From Gymnorhina tibicen (lineage: Eukaryota; Chordata; Aves; Passeriformes; Artamidae), in assembly GCA_013399875.1 (NCBI GenBank), contig VXAZ01008167.1:558956-622955 (forward strand): a DNA stretch of 64,000 nt, given 5' to 3'. The notes below the pieces were generated by a model. It had not been told where the DNA came from and searched no databases. It worked only from the letters and a program-made list of their open reading frames with translations. Positions 48,986-63,037 of this stretch are shown here, piece after piece. A program made the translations under genes and the position numbers. Numbering within the stretch: position 1 is the stretch's first letter; every line of letters begins with the position of its first letter.

Positions 48986-50156
48986 AATCTGATAGTATGT
49001 GGATTTCTCTCATCATTGTTTATGAGGAAGGATTTGCCTGGCTTAAGCAACTGACTATAGGAAAGGGTTTGTGGAGGAGGCACCCATTGCCATTAGAGGA
49101 ATAGAACTCCCTGTCTCTTAGACAGTCTGCTTCAACAGTTGGCTCTTGTGATTCCTGGCTTCTGACACTGGCTTGCTCCATCCATTTTATACAAGGTCTG
49201 AGTGTCTCATTTAGGGAGGGGATTACTTTGGATAGCCAGATCGCTAAAGCTTCAGTGCTACAATTTGCATCTTTGCTACAACTTAGTCTTTTTGTCCATC
49301 TAGTTGTCTGTGACAGAGTAGGGAGTTACAATAGTGCCGACAGACCTAACAGAAGAATGCAAAGGATTTTAAGCAGGGCTGACATATTAAATAGCAGACA
49401 TAAAGACATTACACATTGTTAAAATGTATTTACTGCTAAAGGAGGAAACCATGCTAATATACTAATTACATCATCTTGAGACTGATAATTATCTCTGCAG
49501 GATTTCATGAGTCTGCATCCATTTGATTTGTCCTAATTCAGAGCCTTGTCATCCTCATCTGCAATCTCTTGCCCAGATGGAGCATGGAAATCGACACAAG
49601 CGTTCCTAATATGCAAATAGAGATCTGCAGTTCCACTTCAAAGTGGCAGCTTCTGAAGTGGGAGTTTTAATTATTCCATTTTGAGTTAGTGACTCTGCAA
49701 AAGAGGTTTTTTTTTTTTCTTCTGCCAGTGAGTTGGATATTCTTTTTTTTTTTCTTCAGATTTGTTACCTAGCTTTGCAGTAGGCATGTCTTATTCTGTC
49801 ATGCAAACAATGAAATGGTTGACCAGTTAATGATCCATTTGTTTACTGATTGCAATCCATAACTTCCTCAGGGAGTTGTTTGTCCTGTTCTTCTTGGGTT
49901 CTTTTGCATGTAGTGTTTTATATAACAAGATGAGATTCCTCGTTGCTCATCACAGGAATTCTGTCATGAACTTGACAAACAAGGTCATATATCAACTGCC
50001 CTATATTTTTCAGAGATGAGCTGTGTCTCCAGTCAAAACTAAAATCCCTTGAACAAGAGAATGGGCTGCTCAGGTTGGGGAAGAACAGAAATTCACAAAG
50101 CAAGAAATCTTATAATGACTGTATATGGTATGGCAGAAGACAAAAACTAAGGGGAA
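48986..50156 (+). other. NSMCE2: NSMCE2 intron 3, part 6
   Basis: AT-rich intron with T-runs near 49708 and 49743. No element was recognised. Confidence 0.5.
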
Positions 50157-50694
50157 TGGGATTGTCCCCCTGCACTGGTGAGGCCACTCAAGTACTGTGT
50201 CCAGTTCTAGGCCCCTCAATTCGGGAAGGACATGGAGATGCTGGAGCGAGTCCAAAGAAGGACAATGGAGCTGGTGAAGAGTCTAGAGAGTCAGTCATAT
50301 GAGGAGTGGCTGAGGGAGCTGGAGGTGTTTAGCCTGGAGAAGAGGAGGCTCAGGGGGGAACCGTATCACTGTCTACAACTCCCTGAAAAGAGGTTGTAGC
50401 CAGGTGGGGGTCAGCCTTTTGTCCCAGGAAACCAGTGATTGTACGAGAGAAAATGGCCTCAGACTGTGCCAGGGGAGGTTCAGGTTGGATATCGGGAAGA
50501 ATCTCTTCACTGAAAGGGTGGTTAAGCCTTGGAATGGGCTGCCCAGGGAAGCAGTGGAGTCACCATCCCTGGAAGTGTTCAAGAAATGACTGGATGTGGC
50601 ACTTAGTGCCATGGTCTAGTTGACATGGTGGTGATTGTCAGGAGTTGGACTTGATGATCTCGGAGGTCTTTTCCAACCTTAATGATTCTGTGAT
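50157..50694 (+). mobile_element. 5'-truncated CR1 LINE (sense)
   Basis: A well-preserved CR1 3' portion. It encodes pieces of the ORF2 C-terminus across shifted frames (for example [20 protein letters not shown] and [18 protein letters not shown]). It then runs through GGACTTGATGATCTCGGAGG to the terminal ATGATTCTGTGAT. The 5' truncation is at about 50157. It lies in the same orientation as NSMCE2 and is one of the younger copies in the window. Confidence 0.92.
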
Positions 50695-53600
50695 AGGAAT
50701 TGATAAACTACAGGAACTGACCAAAATAGAAGGTGATCGGCTGAGATGTAGCTGAAATTTCATCTGATTGCGAATAACTACTGAGTAGAATCAAATAAAG
50801 TATTTTGCTGTGACATGTACTCATAAGGAAGAACCCTGTTGAAGTGTGAAATGCAGTCACAAGATTAATTACTTACACTGAGTTATACTGTTCCACTTTG
50901 GATGGTGTATTTGCACTTCATAATGAGGTGAACTTAAGGAGGTCACCGACAGTGAGGAAACTGTGCAGCAGAAGCACTCAGGGCACAATAATCCTAAGTA
51001 CCAGTGGGTGCACTTCGGAAAGAAAGCACAAGACCCCATGAAGAGGTCAGTGTAACTTGCTGTTCCTGCAAGACTGCTGACCCTTGTGTGCAAGGAGAGG
51101 CAACCTGCATCTGCATCTGCTCCCTAAATCCTTTGCCAGTGACTCAGCAGGTGTTTGGTGAGAATGTAATATATAAAAGGAAGAATGGAGGCATCCCATA
51201 ATTAGGGCTAGTAATAAGACAGGAATCAATTTAGCATGTGATATACAGTGAGTCAGAGAAATGAAGGAGAAGCAAGTTTGATAGGGTTATAAGAAGGAAA
51301 GTGCAGTACTAAAAATTAGGATGAATGATGATTAGACGAGCTTCAAAAGAAGCTAAAAAAGAGAAAGCAAAGTTACATGAGAAAGCAGAAGAATGAGTTC
51401 AAAACCTAAATATGAGAGGGCTGTAAATTCAGGAAGATGTAGGGAGAAGTTCAAATGGCAGGAGAGGTTGGCTGGCATAGGGCTTATGCTAGCAGCCTGA
51501 AAGAACTTGGAGGACAAATACGATAGCGTTGCAGAAACTGAAGAATAAGAAAAAAAATCTATTGAGTTTAAAAATAACAGAAAGGAAATACCTGCAGGCG
51601 CAGAGTGATAAGTTTAGAAGAAAATTACTTTTTTACGCTTTTAAATCCTACAGTAAATGACAGTTTCTAATCATGGACAGCATAAAATTTCTGTGATTAT
51701 CAGACAGCATAACGAGAATGTTTTTGATACTCAAAAAAGTACTGATTTTTTTTTCAGTATTATGTCCAAACTCATAGTCGTGTGGCTTCTTGTATATGTT
51801 CTTGGAGAGACAAATAAGATTTCTACTCTTAACACCTTTTCTTGTCGGCCAAAGGGTATATAAATTTGAGGCTAACCTTTTAAATTTATTTTGCATTTAC
51901 AAACAGCACTTTAACAGTGTATCTGAAGAGTACTCCACTTAGGAAATGTTCTGGTTTGTGCTTCTGTTTTACCTATTGCTATGCAGACTCTCAGGCAGAA
52001 CTGTTTCCTTCAGCCTTGGAAGTGCAGATGAGTACTCTCTTTTTTTTCCTGTTTCTTCTCACCCTGCTGTCATGTTTTTAAGACATCTGTTAATTGCTAC
52101 TGTAGTCACACAGTCTCATTTACAGAAATTCTTATTTTAAATATGAACTATTTAAAAATGAAAGTTGGATTTTCATTACTTCCAAAAACAAAATCAAGGG
52201 CTTGTGTGTAATGGGGGAGTCTATACATGCTGAAGAGTTGGAATATGATTTAATTTCTAGTTATAATTTTACACCTGGATAGATAATTTGCATTTTTTAA
52301 AAAGGCATTGTGTATGAATTGCAAGAGAGTTGAAAAACAAATATCCTTGAATTTTTAAAATCTCTTCTTGTGTGCTTCCTATTCTACAGTCAGCTACCAG
52401 ATTTCATCCAGTCCACTTTACAGTTAGGTATTGCTATTGCTAGGATTGTGCTTAATTGCAGCTTCTTACATTGTTCACAGTTTTTCAGGTATCCTTTATT
52501 GTGGAGAGTATGAAGCAAGGTGGTTTTGAACTAAGATGCAGATGCTAATGTAATGACCTGTAACAAAAGAGCTGTTCAGGTTTTGTCAAAGTTCTGAGGA
52601 CCCAGTTTCGTGAGGCTCTGTACAAAAGGGATGCGCTGGAATCAGGAAGTTGGGCTCAGTTGTGCAGGACGCACAGCTGGCACAGAAACAACCAGACAGT
52701 TGTGAAAGCATTTGTTGGCATCATAAAAAAGGAAAATGGTGTAAAACAAGGATTTTGAAGAAGGATTTAAAGATATATTCCCAAATGTATGTTAGGAGCT
52801 TTCCCACAGCAGGAGGACCAGGAGAGAGAGAGTGCAAATGTGTTTGTTTTGAAAATCAAACAGGTAGAGTGACAGAGACTGGCATCATCAGTTATCTGAT
52901 GGCAAGAAAGAGCCTCTTGATGCTGTGATAGATAACAGGAAAGGTGTGGATAGGCTCCAAGGATTTTGGAAGGTCAATGGGAAGGATGTGTAGGGTGGTA
53001 ATGTAAACAAGATTAATGCAGGCTGTCACACAGCACATTATCTTTGCAAAAACTGGTAACTACAGAGGAACAGCAACTTCATCTAGCATGCTAGGAGCAA
53101 AGGCTAAGTTCAAATGCTCATTTTCTGATCCAGTTCTTTTTCTGAAGCTTCACTGAAACTGCATTACTAACAAAGATGGGACCTATAAGCAAAGAGGAGG
53201 AAAAGAATTGCAGTTGAAAACATCCTGCTCTGCCTGCCTGCAGGAAACCTGTAAAAGTTAGGGAACTGAGATATCCTGTGACACCTATGTAGCAAAAAGG
53301 GTATGTTACCATTTCGGAGTGTGCAGTGCAAGGGAAAATAATCACTCGAGCATGTACTAGGAGAGCACGTAGTGTTTGACAAGACAAGGAAAGAGGCACA
53401 AGTTGTCAGCCAGAACTGGTAAATCAAGAAGGATAAGACTGGAAGTAAGACCTGGGATTTAGTGACTAATAACTCCACTGAGGGCTGTCCCAATAGGAAG
53501 CTGGATAAGTAAACATCACTAATATGGATGGAAGAATGTGATATGTAGAAAGGCTCAGAGGAGAGACTTGTCTCTATGGCATTTGCAGTAAAGTGCAAAA

Positions 53601-56600
53601 TAAAAGGCAATTCTGCCACAAGGCACAGACTGGGACAAGTGAGGTGTTTGTACCCACTGCAGTATAAGTAAGGAGGTATTCCTAGTTTATAAGGAAATTG
53701 GGGAGCTTAGTACAGTTGCACTGGTTGGGTTTTTTGTTTGTTTTGCTTAGCGCAGCCCTGTGCTATCACTGAATTCACTGTTCTGTGTTAAAGGTGGAGC
53801 TCACCCTGACGGAATTATTGCCATCCTGATCTGTATATTAATAAAGATATATTAATTTGGTGAGTCTAGGCTGCAAGTTTCTTCCAGGATTTGTGTTTTT
53901 CAACTAATGTCAATTCAAATGAAGCATGAGTCTGTACTTAAGATATCTTATTGCTGTTTCCCGAAAGTGTAAAGGTTACATTTACTCCTAATGAAAAATG
54001 ACGACATGACTCACATTGCTGTTTTGGAGAGTATGAAGAAGAAATGCTGTCAAGTGCTGAAGAACTTTTTGAGGACAAGAATTTCATCAGATGAATGAAA
54101 AAAAACCAAGAGGGGTAAAAATTGAAAAAGCCTGGCTGACTTTCACTGAAGGTATACCCAAAGAATATGGAAAATATCCCTCTGGAAAAACAACAGACTT
54201 TAACAATGATTGCTGTATAAAGGTCTTCAAAGGATAAGTAATACTTTGTATTTATACAGGTATAAGCTTCACAGCTGGCATAAATCAGTGTTTTGTAGGA
54301 GCTTTTGAAGATAACACTGAACTGTACTTGTTTTAGGATTTAGCCCTTTATTTCCATACTGTAGAAAACATGGGTTTTAGTGATCTTAGTCAAACAAGCA
54401 GAGTCGTACAAGAGTAAACAAGTTGTTAATCCGAAATCACCTTAGGGCCTTCTTCTGCTTCCACTGAAATCAATGTCTAAATTCCCATCAGTTTGAGTGG
54501 GATATTAAAAAAAGAAAAATAGCTCTAATATCCATGTTAATATATTTGCTAAATATGTGAATTAATCAGCAGCTTGGTAAACTGGTTCAACAGCCTGATG
54601 CATTTGCTGAATCAACCTTGCCAAAACAGATGCACCATTTGCCTCACAGTTTCTAACATGCTGTTAAAACAAAGCAACAGTTTTATAAGAATAAAGTTGT
54701 AAGTTGGTTTTGCTGTTACATGCCTTCATCTGTGCTCAGGCAAAACTACTTAGAGCAAGATGCTATGTATCTCTAGTGCACCAAAATTACCTTTCATATA
54801 AACTCTCTTTATGGCAGAACTTTTAGGTATGAGGAGAAGAAGATAGGCTTGCTCCTTCACCATGTCTTGAACCATAATACTGTAGAAATTTTTGCTTTGT
54901 CAAATTCATACTTCATATGCTGAAAAAACCAGAAAACAAGATGAAGACAGACTTCTGTTTTGATGAAGTCATTAAGAATATTCAGTCCAACCCTTACAGC
55001 AAACAACAGGCTTTCAGAAATGCTGAAAGGATTAAGGTGCTAAATATCCATGAGCTTTCTTCACTTTGGTACCTTGGGAAAAACCTCACCTTTAATCCTC
55101 ACATTTACTGCTGTTTTTGTGAGCCATTTTTACATTATTGGTAACAGGTAGTTTTAATACTAGTATTTCAATAAGATCCCCTTTCGTTGCTGTTTTTACC
55201 CTTTTGCACTTTGAAAAGCATTGCATAAGGGATCTTGGAGAGAAACAAAGCATGTTCACCATCTTCTCTCTACCATAGTCAGTAACTGGGGAAAATACAA
55301 ACAGGGGTGGGGTTTTTCTGTTAAAATGTGTAGAGTATTTTGCTTGAGGTGAAACTTCTAACATATGGGAACCCCAAGAGATGCTGTTCAGACTCTAAAC
55401 TTTGTATGCACACAGGCAGTTTTGTTTCTTCCTCTAGTGCTCATTTACATTAATCCTACCCTATATATAGGGTTCCTTTCTAAATAGGAGACAGAAAGCA
55501 ACCAGGGTGGCCAAAGTCCATTACTAGCCTTACTGAAATGTCGAGTGCCAGGAGTTGTGAGAGCTCGCCTGGATACACCCCACTATACCTGGAAGCAGTG
55601 TGTGTCCCTCAGTGCTTGCTTTCTTTTTAAGGGTTGAACATGTGCAGCTGTGTTTAAAACAGGGAAAGGAAACTGTGGAAGGTACAGGCAATTTTATTAT
55701 GGGGACACCCTAGCTACAACCACTAGGTTGACGTGCTGTTTTGGAACCACAGCAACCCTGCCTCACCTTCATACTGTTACTCTAGCAGAGTTTGGGGATA
55801 TTTGAAACGTGCTGACAGTGATTTTCTGTTGTGCTGGCCCGGTTTAGTAGGCAGTATGTGTCATAAGTGTGGGTCAGCCCTTACAAATCTGCCTGTCTTG
55901 GTATTTCACAATAGTCTGTGAAGGTGTTGCTCAACCTGAGTCCCAGCCCTGCAGCCATGATGTACAGAGGTGTTGAATCTCCTGAATCAGATGCGGGCCC
56001 TTAGGCAATCCTGGCTGCAGCTGAGCTGTGTTCAAACTACTGCAGCTCCTGCTGCTGAATGATGATATCCTTTTTGACTGTCCTTGCAGATGTTTCCAAG
56101 TGCACTTTCCAAGTGCAGTTTTATTTGTGCCCTGCACAGGGATCTGATATTTGCTAAGGGTTTGAATCCAGCCATTGAAGAATAATAAATGACTGTTTAG
56201 GTTGAGCTGAAATTTTGCAGCCTGATTCAGTTACAGTGGTGACTCACTTTGAGTTGGTTCTCACATGATTCACAAAGTGTATGGGTGACTCAACCCACAA
56301 ATTTACTTAGCTCCCATGTTATTTTCCCTCTCAGTGAAAAAAAATTGGTTATAATAAATAATCACAGCAAACTTTGACTTACCCTGAGGTAAAATAAATA
56401 TGTGTGTTGAAAGGCTGCATATTTGTAATAATAAATTATTTAGTGAGGTAAGGATGAAATAATAGGATGTAGGAATTATTAAACAAGAAGGAAAGGTGAC
56501 ATGCATTTCTGTTTGCTTTTGTTGCATAGCAGAGATAAATAAAGGAAGAATAGTTATTTTCCCTATGATACGAGATGCTCAGAGAGGCTGTTTTGACAAT

Positions 56601-57779
56601 GTTAATATTTACTGTTGTAGCCAGCTAATTCTTGGCATTTGTTCTCTGAAATAAGCAGATTTGGATATGCCCATGTCTGGTTCAGACATTTTAAAGTGAT
56701 GTCAGTTCAGAAAATGTGAGGTTCCTAGGTTCTGAACTGGGTCTTTGTAGGATGTGGTTGGCTGGCACACCTAGTCCTGAAGGACCTGAAATTGGCAGTC
56801 TGAAAAATCTTGACTGAGTTCCTTTACAATATCAAATTCACAAAGGTAAGAAATTCTGTCCCAGCAGGAGCTGTAAGAAGTTTTTCTTCAAAGGATGCAG
56901 CTGCTGTCAGTGTTTCATAACCACATGCAGAGGCACATGGCTGTAGTGTAAATACAGTCTAAATTACTATGAGTTTGAAGTTAGGTGGAAACATCACTAT
57001 ATCCTTTTTTGTGCTGTCCCGAAAGAATATAAATATCTAAATAACTACATACCTCTGAGCTTTGTAGCACTGAGTGACTAATTACCCTCCCTTTCATAGA
57101 TGAAACAACAAAGAATCTGGAAAATGAAGAAATTCTGCCCTGTCAGCTGACTTGGTATTTTAAAAGTTCATTAGCAAGCAGGAATGTTTTTATACCTCAC
57201 AAAACTCAAATGTCAATAATATCCATAAATTAAACTTCAGAAATCCATATTTTGCAGGAATTAAATTACAGGGAACAAATAATGCACGGTTTGAAAGACT
57301 ATGGTGAGAATTCTGAATTCTTTGAAAAGATAGTTCTTTTGTAGATTTTATCACAGATTTGAGGAAACTGCAACATGGTTCAGGTATGGCAAGAAATTTC
57401 TGAGAAATAAAATGGATGGTACTGGCAAACTCCCAAATAGCAGGGACATAAATCATAGCCCTGCGAAAGAGTACCTCGGAACAGTGACAGGATGAAAATA
57501 TGCAGCTAAAGGACTTCTGAGCTAGAGAGAGAAGAACAAAAAGGCTAAAAAATAACCATGAAGTGTCATATGCTGCACCACTGCAATGCAAAGACCAGTG
57601 GAGCATTTCTGTGACAGGCAAAATACTGCTCTTTTATCACAAAGTTTGCCAAGCAGCCACAAGCTGTTTCAGGCCTCTTTATAGAGAGTGAACCAAATGC
57701 ACATGTTAATTTGAACTTTCCCTCAGCTAACGGAGAAGGTAAAAGGATGGCTTTGTGCTCAAAGCACACCACTGGGATT
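50695..57779 (+). other. NSMCE2: NSMCE2 intron 3, part 7
   Basis: About 7 kb of AT-rich intron. The stretch at about 54260-54520 (CATAAATCAGTG, CTTCCACTGAAATCAATG, CATCAGTTTGAGTGGG) may be an eroded amniote repeat. It is too diverged to name. No exon, RNA gene or clear mobile element was otherwise recognised. Confidence 0.5.
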
Positions 57780-57990
57780 TATTTATTCTTGGTTCTGCCG
57801 CAGTCTCCTTGTGCAACCTTAGGCCAAGTTGTTCATCTCTCAATGCCACAGTCTCTCCATTTGTAAAATACATGGTACATGTCACAACGGGTGTTTGAGG
57901 CTAAATTCTTTAATGTTTGTGAAGTGTTTTGGGACTGGGCAGGACAATTATTAAATGCTGCAGTGCAGCATGCAGGGTTATGCTAATTAG
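57780..57990 (+). mobile_element. MIR-like (CORE) SINE relic
   Basis: The blocks GGTTCTGCCGC, TTGTGCAACCTTAGGCCAAG, TTCATCTCTCAATGCC, CAGTCTCTCCATTTGTAAAA and GTGAAGTGTTTTGGGAC follow the core and 3' region of MIR-type SINEs. Those elements carry a GTGACCTTGGGCAAG block, then a CATCTGTAAAATG block. It is diverged and lacks a clear tRNA head. Confidence 0.6.
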
Positions 57991-59926
57991 TGCCTTTTTA
58001 GGCACCGATCCCTTACTGTATGGAGACTAATACCGCAAACTGTTCCAATTTTAGTCTATGGTACCTTTGACCTTACTCATTCTGAGATTGGTCTGGAACA
58101 GAATAATTTATTTTTGATTTGGTGGTTATGGTAATTGATGAAATAAAAATTCCCCAGACTGTCCCTTAGAATACCCTGTGTTTACTGTTCCCTTAGGCTT
58201 TGCAAGCTGGCCTTTCAAAAAAGCCTGATTTTTGGAGGCATAGTTTTAATAGTTTAGGCATAGAATAGACACACTCCCAGTGGAAGTATCCACGAGAGGA
58301 AGATGTATCCTTACAGACAGATATTGGCAGAAATCCTGTCATGAAGTGACAAGCACAGAAACCCCTTTGTACGTACTGCTCTGATCAGGTGGTGTGGTGT
58401 GAGGCCGTGAGTAAATGTATCTTTCAGTAGTTAAACCACAGCTACATTTTTCTAAACAATTGTGTGTTTAGTGTTTGCAAATGTGTTTTCCTATCAGGAC
58501 TGCTGGTAGATCGTGTATGTATATGTATGTTGTGTATAACATGTCTGTTCTCCTTATTGCTGAGCTCCCATGTAAATACCCCTGTGGTTCTTTGCTGGTA
58601 CGGCACAGCAGATGCTTTTGCTTCTTCTATTGCTGTAAACAAGCTGTTGTGACTGATACTTCTTTTCACCATATGTCCTGAACACTCCCAGTTCATCGTT
58701 ACATGTAATTTCCAGGATGCTTTGTAGGGTGTGTATGCATCCACCCCATTTCAAAATCAGTGTAGCTCTCAATGGATTGACTAATGACTGCAAAGTGTTA
58801 CTTAGCGTGCTGGTTTTGGCTGACAGTGCTGCTAAACGAACAGTTGTTTGCTTAACATGTCTGTCATGGTTCTCATGTGAAGTAACTTTTTCTGAGGAAT
58901 TGAACATGCCAGTGACTTCAGGTCTGCTGGTAAGCATTTATCTGACATGCTGCTGAGATTAAAAAGGAGCATGACCCCTACTTGGAGCCCTGAGTACTGA
59001 TAATTTTGCCTTGTCCCTTAGCCATACCCTATGTTTGTATTGTCCTCAAAAATTTTGTTATGCTGATCTCATCATTCCTACATCCATCAAGAATCTGTGG
59101 AGTAGGAGTGGGTAGGTGGCGAGAACTAAAGAAAACTGTAATGTACCTGTGAAGGTGTTGTGCTGATGCAGTGTATAAGATGTTGTAATTCTGTCCCACT
59201 GTGAGGATCTAGGACTGACGGAACATTTTCTTTCATTTGTTTTCATTTATGTTGTTGTGTTAGACCATTCTCAACCCTCTTCAAGGCATAGGATATGCAG
59301 CACCAAAGAGAAATTGCTTGTGCACAGCAAGATGTATTTGCTTGTTATTATAGTGGGTGAACATGCCTTATTATTCACCTGTGATGTGCTGACCTTCCAG
59401 AAGGTCTACTTGGCATTTCAGTAATAGCATATGTGTGGTACAGTATTGAGTGTGGTCAGGAATGGTGTCTCTACTAATCATTTTAATGAAAGCAGTCATG
59501 TGGAGGTGAACAGAAACTGAATTTAAATTGTAAACATGAAAGAAGTTAAACTACAAGAAAGTGCATTCTTTGAGCATCTCTCACATCTGACTCTTTAGGT
59601 TTCTGTATTAGGTGGTTGTCTGAGCCTTTGTCATATTTGCTGCGTTGCTGGGCTGTCCTCACAATGTAATAATGTATGGCTATTGGGAATATAGCTGGCG
59701 TGAATGACTTTTTTTTCTCTTGATAGCTGGTGGAATTGTTCATGTTGCCCTTAGCAGATAGCAGGCTAGCTCTTATTTTGATAGACCTATGGCAGCAAGC
59801 TGTGTGATTATAGGTAGGTAGCTGAGGGAGGGTTTTATATAAGCATTCTCTTGAGGTTAGTAAGATGACTTCATGCAAATTTTTGTAGCCCCACAGTGGC
59901 ACAGACAAAGTTTATTCATGTGCATA
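57991..59926 (+). other. NSMCE2: NSMCE2 intron 3, part 8
   Basis: AT-rich intron. The overlapping open frames at 58442-58956 on both strands show no recognisable protein. No repeat was recognised. Confidence 0.5.
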
Positions 59927-60450
59927 TCATAGAATCACAAGAGTATCCTGAGCTAGAAGAGAGCCCCAAAGATCATGGAGTCCAGCTCCTGGCCCTGCAC
60001 AGGACACCCCCAAAAAGCTGATCATATGTCTGAGAGCATTGTTCAAACACTTGAACTCTGTCAGGCTTGGTGCTGTGACCACTTCCCTGGGGAGCCTGTT
60101 CCAGTGCCCAGCCAGCCTCTGGGTGAAGAACCTTTTCCTAATATCCAACCTAAATCCCCCCTGACACAGTGTCATGTTGTTCCTTTGGGTCCTACTGCTG
60201 GTCACCAAAGAGCACTCCACTTCCCCTCCACTTCCCCTCGTGAGGAAGCTGCAGACTGCAATGAGGTCTCCCCTCAATCTCCTCTTCTCTGGACTGACCT
60301 CAGCCATTTCTCATTCAGTTCCTTCTCGAAACTGTTTACCATCTTTGTGGCCCCCCTCTGGGTACTCGCTAATAGATTTATATCTTTCTTATATTGTGGT
60401 GCCCAAAACTGCACACAGGGCTCGAGGTGAGGCAGCACCAGTGCAGAGTG
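59927..60450 (-). mobile_element. 5'-truncated CR1 LINE (antisense)
   Basis: It begins with the CR1 3' terminus in reverse complement (TCATAGAATCACAAGAG). It continues through the ORF2 C-terminal region, with minus-strand frame phrases such as CQGGFRLDIRKRFFTQRL and [10 protein letters not shown]. It fades at about 60450 (GAGGTGAGGCAGCACCAGTG). A short duplication (CACTTCCCCTC repeated) lies near 60218-60240. Confidence 0.92.
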
Positions 60451-62883
60451 ATGTAATGCAGCTTCTCAAACATATGTCCTTTCGGGGAGCATAACACTGT
60501 AAGTTACAGTTCCTGCCTTTTTTTCTGCTCCTATGTGTAAAGTCTTTTAATTCTGGAAGTCGGAGTTGAGAACACCACTGCTTGAACTAACATTGGCTGT
60601 GTCCTTCTTTTCACCTCTCAGTCTGAGGGTATGATTGAAGATGCTATGTTGATGCATATCTGTACTCAAATCTTCCATGAGTCAAGAAAAAGATAAAGAG
60701 ATCCTGATGTAACTACATCAGTGTGTAATGTGGTCCCTGTGGAGAGGAAAAGATTATTGACATTGTCTTTGCTGCTGATGAATGCCTGTGATGAATGTCC
60801 ACATAATTTATTTTACTCTTCGTGTCAGTATCAGCAACTTAGAAGCACTTCAGGATTATTTTTAGTATACACAGCTGGATCTTCTGTATGGAATCTGGCC
60901 ATAGTACTCTGATTTGTGATGAGGGCAGATCTTAGTGGTGGATTGTTATTTGGACTATTCTTGTGTGTGTCTACACGTTATTTTTATGTTAAAGAGAGAA
61001 TGTCTGTAAAAACAGCCTGTTGTTGCAGAAAGGAATATGTTTGCACTACATGAGTCCAGATCAAAGCATTCTTTTATAATGTCTTGGATTTTAAATGAGT
61101 TTTGATTTAGTAACTGCCTTCTTGTGCTTGCATACACTTGATGACCAAGTTTCTTCTCCAGCTGAGTACTGAACAATGCTGGTTGGGGTTGTGATAGGCC
61201 TTCTGTTGCAGCAGTGTTCTGTGATGCTGACACAGGCAAACCATTTGAGTGTGTATGATTGTCCTCACTGCACTGGGCACAGGATGCTCTGTTTTCCTTT
61301 GCTCCTTTGGTCAGGTTTCATAGGATAAGGACTCTACACTCCTGCCTGGCTTTATGCAGTAGTCTAAGCGTCTCTGATGACATGCTGTTGGTCTTTCATA
61401 GTCGCTGTGCTCCTTTGGTACCAAGGTATTCCTGAGTCTTTCCTACTTACAGCTGGATGTTGTGATAGGTGATTTTTTATCTCCAGGTGCCTTTGAAAAC
61501 TTCATGCTATCACCTGGCAGTGCATGTTTTTTCTTATTTTTCTTCTTGCCACAACTTGCATCTGCCTAAAGTAAATGTGGCAAACTGGCTTTGCTCTTGG
61601 AAGAAGCAATAGTTCTATGGATTACTTTGCTTTGCTTAAGGGATAGTAAAGTGGTTTTTTGTATTTTATGTATCTGCAAAGTCCATTTTTACATGAACAT
61701 ATATTTCTTCTTTGGCTCTTGAAATAAAATATATTCTGTAGGATTGCCAAGGTCTCTGTAAACTTTTAAAACTGTAAATGATTTGATGAAGTTAACTGCT
61801 TTTTATCTCAGTAGGCTCCTTTTTTTCCTGTCTATCACAATGAATAGTAGCGTGATCTGGCGAGAGGCAGAATTTAGTGTGTGTGGTAGAGTGGCTCAGT
61901 GGAAATGGTGCTTACCTCCTTTTTTTCATATTGTCTTATTTTGACATAATTTTGGGATAGAAATGGCCTTTTTCTGGTTCAGAAAATGCTTAGCATTAAC
62001 AGCATTTGACAGATGTCCACCTTCTTTCTGACTTTGTGCTGTTGCTGATCCTCATTACACAGCGTAGTCCCCACCACCTGTAAGCTAGTTCTTATGAAGA
62101 CCCGTCAAAGATACAGTTCCCTAGAATTTAATGTTGCCTTGAGAAACAGAAAACTCCAATTATTGTTTTTAGGGGGTTCCCAAAGTGCTTTTTGCGTTCT
62201 TAGAATATCTTAATATTGTCTATTTGATGATTTCCCTTTTCTGAGTATTTATTCTTCAGATCCTTCCAGATGTAATTGCTGTAAGTGCTTTTCAAGAAAC
62301 TGTGTTTTTGCCTGCTTGTATGGCATAATGCTTCTTGTTCACACAGCACAAATAAATTGAGGTGGCTTCCTTTCACATGAGCTGTACTGTTTTTGCTGGT
62401 GTTATCACACTAATCTTGCATGTAAATTATACACTTCTGTAAACCTGATTCCAAAGTGATGAGAGAGTGGAAGTTTTTACAAAACTCTCAGCAAAAGTTA
62501 TTTCAGATTTTCTGTTATCTTCTCACTTTCTGGACAGAGTTGTGTTCTTTGGTTTCATTCACATTCAGTGTTATGCTGGTTCTTGTTAACATGTTTACCT
62601 TCACCACTTGCGGAGGGAAATTTGACTGCAAGGTTCAGTTTTCCCTTTTGTTAGTGTGAGAAATACCCAGAAAATGAATTAAATGACACTGAGAAGTTAA
62701 TATCTACATTTCATAGTTACTTTTACTGAAATGAATAATTACTTGGAGGTTATGGCTTCAGAGCAAGAAGCCTAACTGTAGTCAAAAGAAACTGAGATTA
62801 TGCTAATGAATTTTTGCTTGATGTCTTTTGCTTTGTATTAAAATGTGTCATAATGAATACGTTCTATTTCTTCTTCCTTACAG
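60451..62883 (+). other. NSMCE2: NSMCE2 intron 3, part 9
   Basis: AT-rich intron leading to the pyrimidine-rich acceptor TTCTTCTTCCTTACAG at 62883. Nothing else was recognised. Confidence 0.55.
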
Positions 62884-63037
62884 GTAAAACGAGAAAAACC
62901 AGAAAACTTACCAGATTTAGAAAACTTGGCCCGAGAAAAATTCCTGGAAATGGAGAGCGAGAACAGTGACTCAGATTTACAAAGGAATGAAAAATATATG
63001 TATTTTAAGGATCAACTTAAGGAGATGAAAAAACAAT
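62884..63037 (+). CDS. NSMCE2: NSMCE2 exon 4, residues 81-131 (partial gene)
   Basis: The exon continues NSMCE2 in phase 0 with VKREKPENLPDLENLAREKF and ends ...DQLKEMKKQ plus one base. It matches the vertebrate protein through the LKELKKQC region, just before the linker to the SP-RING. The acceptor is at 62883, after a polypyrimidine tract. The donor is T followed by GTAAGT at 63038, leaving phase 1 as the family would need for a Cys codon. The SP-RING zinc domain that carries SUMO ligase activity is not in this window. The gene is truncated only by the window edge, and no frameshift or stop is seen. Confidence 0.94.

Noticed and set aside
53790..53875. Possible LTR end (AATAAAG with TATATTAATTTGG after a GC patch)
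   Set aside because: I could find neither TG/CA boundaries nor a target duplication, and no TATA/U5 order, so a mobile-element call is not supportable.
57190..57772. 143-codon minus-strand open frame with hydrophobic runs
   Set aside because: No family was recognised. It overlaps other frames and has no exon signals. The Leu/Phe/Ser-rich content is typical of antisense AT-rich intron.
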